Shown here piece after piece: positions 41,879-50,472 of a stretch of 64,000 nucleotides of DNA (position 1 is the first letter of the stretch; the number at the start of each line of letters is the position of its first letter). Source of the DNA: Pseudoduganella namucuonensis (GTDB taxonomy: Bacteria; Pseudomonadota; Gammaproteobacteria; Burkholderiales; Burkholderiaceae_D). The DNA lies in assembly GCF_900116645.1 (NCBI RefSeq), contig NZ_FPBO01000018.1, positions 1-64,000 of the forward strand. The letters run 5' to 3'. Below the pieces are notes generated by a model. That model searched no databases, had not been told where the DNA came from, and saw nothing but the letters and a program-made list of their open reading frames with translations. Made by a program: the position numbers and the translations under genes.

Positions 41879-42016
41879 CTATTCAATCCGATTCGTGGTG
41901 GGTGGGGCGCGGCGGCGGCCATGCGCGGCCGACTGTTGAACTTAGCTTAAGGGAAATCGCCCCCGTGCCAAAAAAATAGTTCAGACATGGCTGAATTGTC
42001 GCGCCGTATGTCGTTT

Positions 42017-42796
42017 TCAGGCGACGTCCACAATGAAATCGGGATCGAAGCGGGGGTTCTCGGGAGTGCCGCCGCGCGTCATGTAGCCGCAGGGATTGCA
42101 GACCACGCGGCATTTGCCCACCGTGTAGTCGAACGAGGTGTGCATATGGCCGTGGACCCACAGGTCGGCCCGCTCCACCAGCGCTTCCAGGCGCGAGGCG
42201 TACGCGGCGGACACCGGCATGGTCCTGAAGCGCCCCGCCACGGAGCGCATGGACGGGGCCATGTGCGTGACGACGACGGTCTTGCCGGCGAAGGGCTGGT
42301 CCAGCTTGCGCTCCAGCCAGTGGCGCTGCCGCGCGTGGAACTGCGCCGTGTCCGAGGCGTTCAGCTTGCGGCTTTTCGCCGCCAGGCCGATGCGCCGGTA
42401 ATCGTTCATCAGCGCCTCGCACTCCTGCATGGCCGCGTGCCGCGTGTCGTCGCCGAACAGGCGGAAGTCGGTCCACAGCGTGGCGCCCAGGAAGCGCACG
42501 TTGCCGATGATCTGCTCGCCGCAATTGAGCACCAGCACATTGCCGGCGGCCTGCGACGCGGCCTCCATGTCGATCTGCACCGTGTCCAGGTCGTGGCCGT
42601 AGCCCTCGTGGTTGCCGTGCACGTAGAACACGGGCAGGCCGGGGAAGGTGCGCTCGGCCCACGCCACGCCACGCGCGCCGCTGTCGATGTCGCCGGCCAG
42701 GATGACCGCGTCGGGCCGGCTTCGCGCCGGATCGATGCGGGGCGCGAACTCGCGCCAGAGTTCATGGTGCAGGTCTGAGAGTATGAGTAAACGCAT
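42017..42796 (-). CDS. Calcineurin-like metallophosphoesterase
   Basis: A 259-residue cytoplasmic protein with all metallophosphoesterase motifs: SDLHHE near the N-terminus, AGDID, YVHGNHEGYG, VVTHMAPS and WVHGHMHTSFDY. These residues hold a two-metal centre. No export signal is present. It is not near genes that would suggest a substrate. A 138-bp gap without recognisable features separates it from the porin gene. Confidence 0.88.
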   Translation of the reverse strand: MRLLILSDLHHELWREFAPRIDPARSRPDAVILAGDIDSGARGVAWAERTFPGLPVFYVHGNHEGYGHDLDTVQIDMEAASQAAGNVLVLNCGEQIIGNVRFLGATLWTDFRLFGDDTRHAAMQECEALMNDYRRIGLAAKSRKLNASDTAQFHARQRHWLERKLDQPFAGKTVVVTHMAPSMRSVAGRFRTMPVSAAYASRLEALVERADLWVHGHMHTSFDYTVGKCRVVCNPCGYMTRGGTPENPRFDPDFIVDVA

Positions 42797-42871
42797 GTGG
42801 CATATAGTACCGCTGGAAGGACGCCCGGGTGGCGCACGCTAGCGCGCCGCCCGGGGTGTGCCAGCCTTGCG

Positions 42872-43522
42872 TCAGCCCTCGCGCCGTCGGCGCGCCACGC
42901 CCATGCCCAGCAGGCCGCACGCCAGCAGCAGCGCCGAGCCGGGTTCCGGCACGTCGGCCCGCACCTGGTCGATGGCCGCCGCGCTGAAGCCGCTTTGCTT
43001 GTTGGCGGTGGAGAAGGCGTAGTAGCGCACCTCGTCGAAGCCGGCCGCGTCCCTCAGGCCGAGGATGGCGCCAACCGGCATGCTGAAGTTGCCCGCGCCC
43101 GTCTGCAGGTTGTCGTTGTAGGTTTTCCAGTAGCCATTCAGGCCGAGGTAGCCGGAGCCGGCCGCGAACTCCAGGCCGTACATCTCCCCGCCGCCGGCCA
43201 GCCGGATGCTGACATAGGCGTTGTTGCCGGCCGTGGCCATGTAATTGCCCTGGAAGGCGGGACTCAGTTCGCTGACGTCGTCGTAGCAGTCCACGCCGGC
43301 GTAGCCGCAGCCGTTGTTGCCGGCTGATCCGGTGTAGGAGAACAGCAGGCCGTTCTCCGCGTAGTTCCCGGCCAGCGTGGTGTTGGCGTCGAAGTTGGCG
43401 GCATGGGTCGGCGAGCGGATCGCGCTATTGGCGCCGAAGCTGGCGATGACGCCGGCGGACGCGCCGCCGGCCAGGCCGGCCGCGGCCGCCGCGAGCGCGA
43501 TGCGGATGATGGTTTTCTTCAT
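42872..43522 (-). CDS. PEP-CTERM sorting-domain exported protein
   Basis: A 216-residue secreted protein. ATG 43522 begins a normal signal peptide (MKKTIIRIALAAAAAGLAGG). The C-terminus is a complete PEP-CTERM signal: VPEPGSALL, a hydrophobic segment LLACGLLGMGV and a basic end ARRRR, which exosortase systems recognise for processing linked to exopolysaccharide production. The body has four cysteines in two close pairs. No catalytic domain is recognised. It follows the PL4 lyase gene by 16 bp and is probably co-transcribed. Confidence 0.87.
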   Translation of the reverse strand: MKKTIIRIALAAAAAGLAGGASAGVIASFGANSAIRSPTHAANFDANTTLAGNYAENGLLFSYTGSAGNNGCGYAGVDCYDDVSELSPAFQGNYMATAGNNAYVSIRLAGGGEMYGLEFAAGSGYLGLNGYWKTYNDNLQTGAGNFSMPVGAILGLRDAAGFDEVRYYAFSTANKQSGFSAAAIDQVRADVPEPGSALLLACGLLGMGVARRRREG

Positions 43523-43538
43523 GTCGCGTTCCCGTCTC

Positions 43539-45272
43539 TTATAGTTTGATGAAGTCGACCGCGTCGTACGCATAGCCGGGGCTCAGGTACTTGACCCCGC
43601 TCGAGCCGCTGATGGCCGTCAGCGTGAGCACGTTCTGGCCCACCACCAGTTCGCTGGCGGGGATGTTGAAGGTGTACATGGTGTTGTTGCCGCGGTAGGT
43701 GCCCACCGTGAGCGTGCGCGTCTTGGGCTGGTTGGGCGCGGCCGGGTTGGCTGCGACCCAGCCGTTGAGCTGCGGCTTGGGCCGTCCGCCCGCGTACGAC
43801 ACCGTCATGCCCAGGCGCAGCTGGTAGTTGGCGATCTGGCTGCTCTTCAGGTTGAACTTGATGGTGATGGTGCCGTTCACGTCCTTCCACTGGTAGGCCG
43901 GGAAGCCGGTGGACGGGGTGGACGTGCCCACCACGTAGTCGGGCGGCACCCACGAGGCCATGCGCACGTCCTGCGGGTGCATGGTGGTGAGCTTGTCGCC
44001 GTTGATGAACTCGGTGGGCGTGCCATCCCAGTCGCCGATGCGCCACAGCGGCGTGGCCGCGCTCGGGTCGCCCGTGATGGCGATGGTGTTGAGGGCCTCG
44101 ACGCCGCCCGCCGTCACCGTCACACCGCGGCTCTCGACCGCGTACTCGTTCTTGTACACCGTCATCGTGTAGGTGCCGGGCAGCATGCCCGGGCTGTCGA
44201 AGTGGCCGGTGACGGGGTCGGCCTTGGTCCAGTACTGGGCTGTGGCGTTGGCGAATCCCACTGTGTACTCGTAGTTGGGAACGCGGCCCGTGATGCCGAC
44301 GCCGGCCACGCGGCCGCGGCCGCTGTCCGGAACGTAGCCCACCATGCCCATATTGGCCAGGAAAGCGGTGTCGCCCACGGAGGGAGCGCTACCATCGTTG
44401 AACACAAGGGTGTACTGGTTGAGGATGTTGGTGCGGAAGGCCTCGGTCTGGGCCTCGCCGTAGTTGACGATGTAGGTCAGCTCCTGGTTGGTGCTGGTGG
44501 CCTGGTTCAGCAGGCTGCGGTAGAACGGTCCGCCCGAGTTGCCCTCGTTGTTGTCGCGCACCACCCACATGCCGGCCGTGGCGCTGGTGGCGCCGATGTA
44601 CCGCCAGTCCTTCAGGCGCATGTTCGAATAGTGCTTGGAGCGCGTCTGCCCGTTCGGCAGGCCGAAGATGTCGCCGGACTCGATGGTGCTGGTGGTGCCG
44701 CGCAGATCGGACGGGACCGGGCCGTTCGGCAGCGCGTTGATGGGCACGCGCAGGATGAAGCGCGTCAGGCCCAGCGTGCTCGGCTCGCTCGTGAAATGGG
44801 TGCCCATGTAGATGTTGTTGACCCCTTTCTTGACGATGTAATAGTGGGTCAGGTCGCCGGCCTTGACGGTGACCTTGACGTGCTCCGTGCCGACCACCGC
44901 CGCGGTGACACTGACGGCGGAGACGCCCGTGTACAGGAAATCGAAGCCGGAATTCACCTGGCTGCCGCGGGACGCGTCCTGGTACTGCACGCCGTTGTAG
45001 ATCATGGAGGCGATGTCGCCGGCGGACTGGGTGCTGACACCGTTGTCCAGGCGGCGGATCTTGAACACAAGGCCGGCGCCGGTGTCCACGGTGTAGAAAT
45101 TGGCGTCCTCGCTCAGGCCGAAGGTGCCGGCTTCCGGCGCGCCCATGCGCTTGGCCGTCGGGCCGGACGCCGTGTCGCCCGCGGTTTCGCCGCCGCCGCA
45201 GCCAGCCAGCAGCGCCAGCAGTGTCAAGAGGGGAAGGGTGGCGATGGATGTTTTCAGATGCTGGGTGGTCAT
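43539..45272 (-). CDS. PL4 rhamnogalacturonan lyase, lipoprotein
   Basis: A 577-residue lyase. ATG 45272 follows a strong AAGGAGA site; an earlier in-frame ATG is upstream of that site. The signal peptide ends in the lipobox LLAGC (Cys22). The catalytic domain (about 45-330) includes DFLYTGVSAVSV, YYIVKKGVNNIYMGTHF and SGDIFGLPNGQTRSKHYSNMR; a fibronectin-like domain (GRVAGVGITGRVP) and a jelly-roll carbohydrate-binding domain (WRIGDWDGTP to YDAVDFIKL) follow. This is the three-domain RhiE/RGL4 layout. It cuts RG-I internally by beta-elimination, making oligomers for the enzymes at 6-27 kb. It lies about 16 kb from that cluster. Confidence 0.9.
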   Translation of the reverse strand: MTTQHLKTSIATLPLLTLLALLAGCGGGETAGDTASGPTAKRMGAPEAGTFGLSEDANFYTVDTGAGLVFKIRRLDNGVSTQSAGDIASMIYNGVQYQDASRGSQVNSGFDFLYTGVSAVSVTAAVVGTEHVKVTVKAGDLTHYYIVKKGVNNIYMGTHFTSEPSTLGLTRFILRVPINALPNGPVPSDLRGTTSTIESGDIFGLPNGQTRSKHYSNMRLKDWRYIGATSATAGMWVVRDNNEGNSGGPFYRSLLNQATSTNQELTYIVNYGEAQTEAFRTNILNQYTLVFNDGSAPSVGDTAFLANMGMVGYVPDSGRGRVAGVGITGRVPNYEYTVGFANATAQYWTKADPVTGHFDSPGMLPGTYTMTVYKNEYAVESRGVTVTAGGVEALNTIAITGDPSAATPLWRIGDWDGTPTEFINGDKLTTMHPQDVRMASWVPPDYVVGTSTPSTGFPAYQWKDVNGTITIKFNLKSSQIANYQLRLGMTVSYAGGRPKPQLNGWVAANPAAPNQPKTRTLTVGTYRGNNTMYTFNIPASELVVGQNVLTLTAISGSSGVKYLSPGYAYDAVDFIKL

Positions 45273-45505
45273 GCTCGTCTCCTTGGTTGTAGTGGCGATT
45301 TTTGTGTTATCGACATCTTTTCTTGCCAGCCAAGTATTCATTTCCAGCCACATGCCCGTCAATCGGGGAAGGCCCGTATTGTCTAAAGAATCACGTTGTT
45401 GATTGATGACGGCGCTACCATGCCCCGCCCGGGGCGGAATCGTGGATGGAATGAGACGAATCGGGGAAGACGTCCCCGCCCGGCCGGGCGGGGAGGGAGG
45501 GGAAA

Positions 45506-47134
45506 CTAGATGGCCGAGGCCAGCCGCGGCGCTTGGGAAGCCTGCCGCGCGGGGCGCATGCCGCCGCCGGCTTCGGCATGGGCGCCGTCCTCGCCGTCCA
45601 GGCGGAAGGTGCTGACCAGTTGCGCCAGCGTGGCCGCCTGGTCCTGCAGCGAGGTGGCGGCGGCGGCGGCCTGCTCCACCAGCGCCGCGTTCTGCTGCGT
45701 GGCCGCGTCCATCTCCGTGATGGCGCGGTTGACCTGGTCGATGCCGGATTCCTGCTCCATGCTGGCGGCGCTGATGTCGGCCATGATGTCGGTCACGCGG
45801 CGCACGCTGGCCACGATGTCCTGCATGGTGCTGCCGGCCTGGTCGACCAGCCTGCTGCCGGCGTCCACCTGGGACACCGAATCGTCGATCAGCGTCTTGA
45901 TCTCCTTGGCGGCGCTGGCCGAGCGCTGCGCCAGGCTGCGCACCTCGGACGCCACCACGGCGAAGCCGCGGCCCTGCTCGCCCGCGCGCGCCGCCTCCAC
46001 GGCCGCGTTCAGCGCCAGGATGTTGGTCTGGAAGGCGATGCCGTCGATCACGCCGATGATGTCGACGATCTTCTTCGAGGCGCCGTTGATGGCGTCCATC
46101 TTCTGCACCACCTGGGCCACCACGTCGCCGCCGCGGACGGCCACTTCGGAGGCCGACGCGGCCAGCGTGTTGGCTTGCCGCGCGTGCTCGGCGTTCTGCT
46201 TGACGGTGGAGGTCAGCTCCTCCATGGAGGAGGCGGTCTCTTCAAGCGAACCGGCTTGCTGCTCGGTGCGGGAGGACAGGTCGAGGTTGCCGCTGGCGAT
46301 CTCGGCCGAGGCGGTGGCGATGGTGTCGCTGCCCTTGCGCACCTGGCCGATGATGTCCATCAAGCCGGCGTTCATGTCCTTCAGCGCCTGCAGCAGCTGG
46401 CCCGTCTCGTCGCCGGAGCGCACGGTGATCTGGCTGCTCAGGTCGCCGTCGGCGACCTTGCGCGCCACGTCCACCGCCGCGCCCAGCGGCACGGTGATGC
46501 TGCGCGTGACCAGGTAGGCGACCACGGCGGCGATGGCGATGGCGGCCAGGGCCAGCCCGGCGATCGCGTACTTGGACGTTTCCGCCTGGCGCCCCGCGTC
46601 CTGTCCGCTTTGCCGCATCAGTCCCGCGTGGAAGGCGACCACCTTGTCCAGCGCGGCCATGTATTCGGCCTGGATGGGGTGCAGTTCCTTGAGCAGGAAC
46701 ACGCGCGCCTCGCTGCGGTCCTCGGCCAGCAGCTTGTCGAAGGCGATGCGGCCGTTGATGAATTTGGGGTGCAGGGCCTGGACGGTGGCCAGGTTGGCGC
46801 GGCCCGCCTCCGATACCACCGATTTGGCCAGCTGATCCAATGCGGACTGGATTTCCTTCTCGCTGCGGGTGATGTTGTCGATCTCCTTCTGGCGCGCCGT
46901 CTCGTCGCTCATCAACAGCAGGTTGCGCATGCTGCGCGCGACCTCGTCGGCGCCATCCTTGATGGTGTGGGCCAGCACGGTCTTGGGATAGCGGTTGTCG
47001 TTGTTGTTCGCCAGCTCGGCGCTCAGGCCCGTGATCCGCGCCACGGCGAGGACCGCCAGCGCGAGCAGCAGCGCGATGACGATGCCGAAACTGATTGCGA
47101 GGCGCTGGCCGACTTTGAGGTTTTTATAGTTCAT
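45506..47134 (-). CDS. Methyl-accepting chemotaxis protein
   Basis: A 542-residue chemoreceptor from ATG 47134. A membrane helix (about 11-32) precedes a four-helix-bundle (4HB) sensor domain (about 35-185), a second helix (about 190-210), HAMP (KVADGDLSSQITVRSGDETGQ) and the signalling domain with the hairpin IIGVIDGIAFQTNILALNAAV. It is closely similar in its cytoplasmic half to the receptor at 18.2-19.8 kb but has a different sensor domain. The C-terminus is Ala/Arg-rich without a tethering pentapeptide. The ligand is unknown. Confidence 0.92.
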   Translation of the reverse strand: MNYKNLKVGQRLAISFGIVIALLLALAVLAVARITGLSAELANNNDNRYPKTVLAHTIKDGADEVARSMRNLLLMSDETARQKEIDNITRSEKEIQSALDQLAKSVVSEAGRANLATVQALHPKFINGRIAFDKLLAEDRSEARVFLLKELHPIQAEYMAALDKVVAFHAGLMRQSGQDAGRQAETSKYAIAGLALAAIAIAAVVAYLVTRSITVPLGAAVDVARKVADGDLSSQITVRSGDETGQLLQALKDMNAGLMDIIGQVRKGSDTIATASAEIASGNLDLSSRTEQQAGSLEETASSMEELTSTVKQNAEHARQANTLAASASEVAVRGGDVVAQVVQKMDAINGASKKIVDIIGVIDGIAFQTNILALNAAVEAARAGEQGRGFAVVASEVRSLAQRSASAAKEIKTLIDDSVSQVDAGSRLVDQAGSTMQDIVASVRRVTDIMADISAASMEQESGIDQVNRAITEMDAATQQNAALVEQAAAAATSLQDQAATLAQLVSTFRLDGEDGAHAEAGGGMRPARQASQAPRLASAI

Positions 47135-47261
47135 TTTTTTCCACCTGGGCGTTGGGAGGGGCACGGAACTTGATTTTTTCCCGATTCTACTCCCGCGGCG
47201 CTTTTTCCCGAAACGACATTCTTTCAAGCGCGTAGTTTCTGTGGCGAAACGGCCCACTGGC

Positions 47262-48158
47262 TCAAGCGGCGGCATCGGCGGGCGGCTGGGGCCCGCGCAG
47301 CCGGAACTCCTTGGGCGTCATGCCGGTGTGCTTCTTGAACAGGCGGCTGAAATAGGCCGGGTCCTGGAAGCCCAGTTCATAGGCGATGCTGGCCACGCCG
47401 GACGGCACATAGGTCAGCTTGCGGCAGGCCTCCAGGACCAGCCGGTCCTGGGCCATGTCGAAGGCGGACTTGCCGTTCAGCTTGAGGCACAGGCGGTTCA
47501 GCCGGCTGGGCGTCACGTGCAGCGCGTCCGCGTATCGGGCCACCTGCCACTGGTCGCGGAAATGCCCCTCCACCAGCGCGCGGAAACGGCTGAACAGCTC
47601 GAAGTCCTGCCGGCCAGACTGGCCCGCGACGCGGCCGGCGGCGTGGGCGCGCAGCAGCAGCATCAGCACGGCGCGCGCCAGCCAGTCCAGCATCAGCGTG
47701 TGGCCGTAATGGTTCCACGCCGACTCGGCGATCAACTGGCGCAGCAGCACCTCCAGCCGCACGCGCAGGTCCGGCACGCCCGCCAGGTCGATCGCCAGCG
47801 GCTGGATGAACAGCGGCGCGAAGGTGTCCGCCTGCAGGCCGGCGCTGAGGAACACGATGTTCTGGTCCACCGTCAGCACATAGCCCTGCGCCTCCTCGGA
47901 GAACTCGAAGCCGTGCACCACCGCCGGATGGATGGTCAGCACGGTGGGGCCCTCGCGGTCCCAGGTCTCGTCGTCCATGCTGGCGCGCACGTGGCCGGCC
48001 ATCAGGAACAACACCTGGAACAGGCCGGGATGGGTGTGGCGGCCGATATGCCAGTCGTGCTGGCGGCTACGCTTCTCGATGGTCTCGATGTGCACGAACT
48101 CGGCGTTGTCGACCGGGCCGTGCTCGCCGTACAGGGCGAATTGTGGAATCTCGTGCAT
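47262..48158 (-). CDS. pobR: AraC-family regulator, probable PobR
   Basis: A 298-residue AraC/XylS regulator. An N-terminal cupin (HIGRHTHPGLFQVLFLMAGHV) binds the effector; two C-terminal helix-turn-helix motifs are seen (about 210-290: VARYADALHVTPSRLNRLC and GVASIAYELGFQDPAYFSRLFKK). ATG 48158 is used; a TTG 15 bases earlier is also possible. It diverges from pobA across about 110 bp, the standard arrangement for AraC-type PobR activators responding to 4-hydroxybenzoate. The symbol rests on that context. Confidence 0.82.
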   Translation of the reverse strand: MHEIPQFALYGEHGPVDNAEFVHIETIEKRSRQHDWHIGRHTHPGLFQVLFLMAGHVRASMDDETWDREGPTVLTIHPAVVHGFEFSEEAQGYVLTVDQNIVFLSAGLQADTFAPLFIQPLAIDLAGVPDLRVRLEVLLRQLIAESAWNHYGHTLMLDWLARAVLMLLLRAHAAGRVAGQSGRQDFELFSRFRALVEGHFRDQWQVARYADALHVTPSRLNRLCLKLNGKSAFDMAQDRLVLEACRKLTYVPSGVASIAYELGFQDPAYFSRLFKKHTGMTPKEFRLRGPQPPADAAA

Positions 48159-48270
48159 GTAAAAATAGTACAAGAACTTCGCCGCTTAATCCATTCTTTT
48201 GTCGATTTGGGAGGGATACGATACGGACATGCATTAATTTAGTCCAAGTCCAATTGATCAAGGAGACAAT

Positions 48271-49437
48271 ATGAAAACCCAGGTAGCCATCATCGGAGCG
48301 GGGCCGGCGGGCCTGTTGCTGTCGCATCTGCTGCATTTGCGGGGCGTGGAGTCGGTCGTCATCGAAACCCGCAGCCGGGCCGACATCGAGGCCACCATCC
48401 GCGCCGGCGTGCTGGAGCAGGGCACCATGGACATCCTGAGCGAGGCCGGCGTCGGCGAGCGCATGCGCGCCGAGGGCGCCTTGCACCACGGCTTCGAACT
48501 GGCCTTCGGCGGCCAGCGCCACCGCGTCGACCTGCACGGGCTGACCGGCAAGTCCATCACCGTCTATCCGCAGCACGAGGTGATCAAGGACCTGGTGGCC
48601 GCGCGCCTGGCGGCCGGCGGCGACCTGCGTTTCGAGGTCGGCGCGGTCTCGCTCAAGGACATCGACACCGGCAAGCCGGGCGTGTCCTTCACCCAGGGCG
48701 GCGAACGCTACGCCATCGAGGCCGATTTCGTCGTCGGCTGCGACGGTTTCCACGGCGTCACCCGTCCGTCGATGCCGGGCGAGGGGCGCCAGGACTTCCA
48801 GCGCGTCTATCCCTTCGGCTGGTTCGGCATCCTGGTGGAGTCGGCGCCGTCGTCCGAGGAGCTGATCTACGCGCGGCACGAGCGCGGCTTCGCGCTGGTC
48901 AGCACCCGTTCGCCGACCGTGCAGCGCCTGTACTTCCAGTGCGACCCGGCCGACCATGTCGACAACTGGTCGGACGACCGCATCTGGAACGAGCTGCACC
49001 TGCGGCTGGAGAACAACGACGGCTGGAAGGTGAACGAAGGCAAGATCTTCCAGAAGGGCATCATCGGCATGCGCAGCTTCGTGTCCACGCCGATGCAGCA
49101 CGGACGGCTGTTCCTGGCGGGCGACGCGGCCCACATCGTGCCGCCGACCGGCGCCAAGGGCATGAACCTGGCGATCTCGGACGTGCGCATCCTGTCCGAG
49201 GGGCTGGACAGTTTCTACCGCACCGGCGGCGAGGCGCTGCTGAACGGCTACACGGAAACGGCGCTGAAGCGGGTGTGGCGGGCGGAATACTTCTCGTGGT
49301 GGATGACCAGCATGTTGCACACCTTCCAGGACGCGTCGGCGTTCGAGCGCCAGGTGCAGCGGGCCGAGCTGGACAATGTGGTCGCCTCGCGCGCCATGAT
49401 GACGGCGCTGGCGGAAAACTACGTCGGCGCGTTCTAA
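48271..49437 (+). CDS. pobA: 4-hydroxybenzoate 3-monooxygenase
   Basis: A 388-residue FAD-dependent aromatic hydroxylase of normal PobA length. Motifs are the dinucleotide fold IIGAGPAGLLLSHLL, the conserved DG motif VVGCDGFHGVTR, and GDAAHIVPPTGAKGMNLA. It converts 4-hydroxybenzoate to protocatechuate with NADPH and oxygen. AAGGAGACAAT precedes ATG 48271. Protocatechuate feeds the beta-ketoadipate pathway, whose last steps are encoded at 31.9-34.4 kb. A strong bidirectional terminator follows. Confidence 0.95.
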   Translation: MKTQVAIIGAGPAGLLLSHLLHLRGVESVVIETRSRADIEATIRAGVLEQGTMDILSEAGVGERMRAEGALHHGFELAFGGQRHRVDLHGLTGKSITVYPQHEVIKDLVAARLAAGGDLRFEVGAVSLKDIDTGKPGVSFTQGGERYAIEADFVVGCDGFHGVTRPSMPGEGRQDFQRVYPFGWFGILVESAPSSEELIYARHERGFALVSTRSPTVQRLYFQCDPADHVDNWSDDRIWNELHLRLENNDGWKVNEGKIFQKGIIGMRSFVSTPMQHGRLFLAGDAAHIVPPTGAKGMNLAISDVRILSEGLDSFYRTGGEALLNGYTETALKRVWRAEYFSWWMTSMLHTFQDASAFERQVQRAELDNVVASRAMMTALAENYVGAF

Positions 49438-49440
49438 ATA

Positions 49441-49481
49441 AATAGCCCTGGGCGCTTTTTAACAGCGCCCAGGGCTATTTT
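49441..49481. terminator. Bidirectional terminator between pobA and fpr
   Basis: A perfect 15-bp stem (49442-49456 with 49464-49478), 7-base loop, A-rich on one side and T-rich on the other, between convergent genes. Its GCGCCCAGGGCT core recurs in the two hairpins at 62.2-62.3 kb. Confidence 0.9.
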
Positions 49482-49492
49482 CGCCATGCGGA

Positions 49493-50266
49493 TTACTTCT
49501 CGGCGAACGCGCGTTCGATGACGAAGTCGCCGGGCGTGGAGGTGTTGCCTTCGTTGAAGCCGCGGGCCTCCAGCATTTCCTTCAGGTCGCGCAGCATGTC
49601 GGCGCTGCCGCAGATCATCACGCGGTCCTCGTTCGGGTTCAGTTCGGGCACGCCCAGGTCCTCGAACAGCTTGCCGCTCTCGATCAGGTCCGTCACGCGG
49701 CCCATGTTCTTGTATTCCTCGCGGGTCACGGTCGGGTAGTAGCGCAGCTTGCTGGTGACCAGGTCGCCCAGGAATTCGTGGTTAGGCAAGTGCTCCACCA
49801 GCAGGTCGTGGTAGGCCAGCTCGTCCACCTGGCGCACACCGTGCACCAGGATCAACTGGTCGAACTTCTCGTAAATCTCCGGATCGCGCACAATGCTCAT
49901 GAATGGCGCCAGGCCGGTGCCGGTCGACAGCATGTACAGGCGCTTGCCCGGCAGCAGGTAGTCGGACACCAGCGTGCCGGTCGGCTTGCGGCCGACGATC
50001 ACGGTGTCGCCCACCTGCAAGTGCTGTAGGCGCGAGGTCAGCGGACCGCCCGGCACCTTGATGCTGAAGAACTCCAGATGGTCCTCGTAATTGGCGCTGG
50101 CGATGCTGTAGGCGCGCAGCAGCGGCTTGCCGTCCACGCGCAGGCCGATCATGGTGAAGTGGCCGTTGGAGAAGCGCAGCGCGGGGTCGCGCGTGGTCGT
50201 GAAGGAAAACAGGGTGTCCGTCCAATGGTGCACGCTCAATACGCGCTCTTCGTTCATGTTGCTCAT
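49493..50266 (-). CDS. fpr: Ferredoxin/flavodoxin-NADP reductase
   Basis: A 257-residue FAD enzyme of the bacterial FNR family. The FAD-binding RAYSIASANYED and the NADP-binding STGTGLAPFMSIVRDP are visible, as are ICGSADMLRDLKEML and the terminal VIERAFAEK typical of this subclass. It moves electrons between NADPH and ferredoxin or flavodoxin, often in oxidative stress and iron-sulfur supply. It is convergent with pobA and divergent from the kinase gene; the upstream gap has an inverted repeat at 50364-50387. Confidence 0.93.
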   Translation of the reverse strand: MSNMNEERVLSVHHWTDTLFSFTTTRDPALRFSNGHFTMIGLRVDGKPLLRAYSIASANYEDHLEFFSIKVPGGPLTSRLQHLQVGDTVIVGRKPTGTLVSDYLLPGKRLYMLSTGTGLAPFMSIVRDPEIYEKFDQLILVHGVRQVDELAYHDLLVEHLPNHEFLGDLVTSKLRYYPTVTREEYKNMGRVTDLIESGKLFEDLGVPELNPNEDRVMICGSADMLRDLKEMLEARGFNEGNTSTPGDFVIERAFAEK

Positions 50267-50363
50267 GTGTCACAATCCTGACTAAAAGAGTATGCTGCTG
50301 AAAAAATGATGCCGTGGGCAACATTGTAAGGGATAGGTCGCATTCTTGCCTCAGCAAGCTGCG

Positions 50364-50387
50364 TATAACCAATACAGATGCGTTATA
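50364..50387. promoter_or_regulatory. Inverted repeat in the fpr/kinase intergenic region
   Basis: TATAAC (50364-50369) and GTTATA (50382-50387) with 12 bases between, in the 206-bp gap between fpr and the divergent kinase gene. Size and spacing would suit a dimeric regulator such as a LysR-type protein acting on fpr. Confidence 0.4.
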
Positions 50388-50472
50388 ACTTCATACCCAA
50401 CTTGCATATACCGCGTGGCGGGCGCAACCTTGAGCCTGTGATTCACACTCCCTACGAGAGACCCGCCGAACG

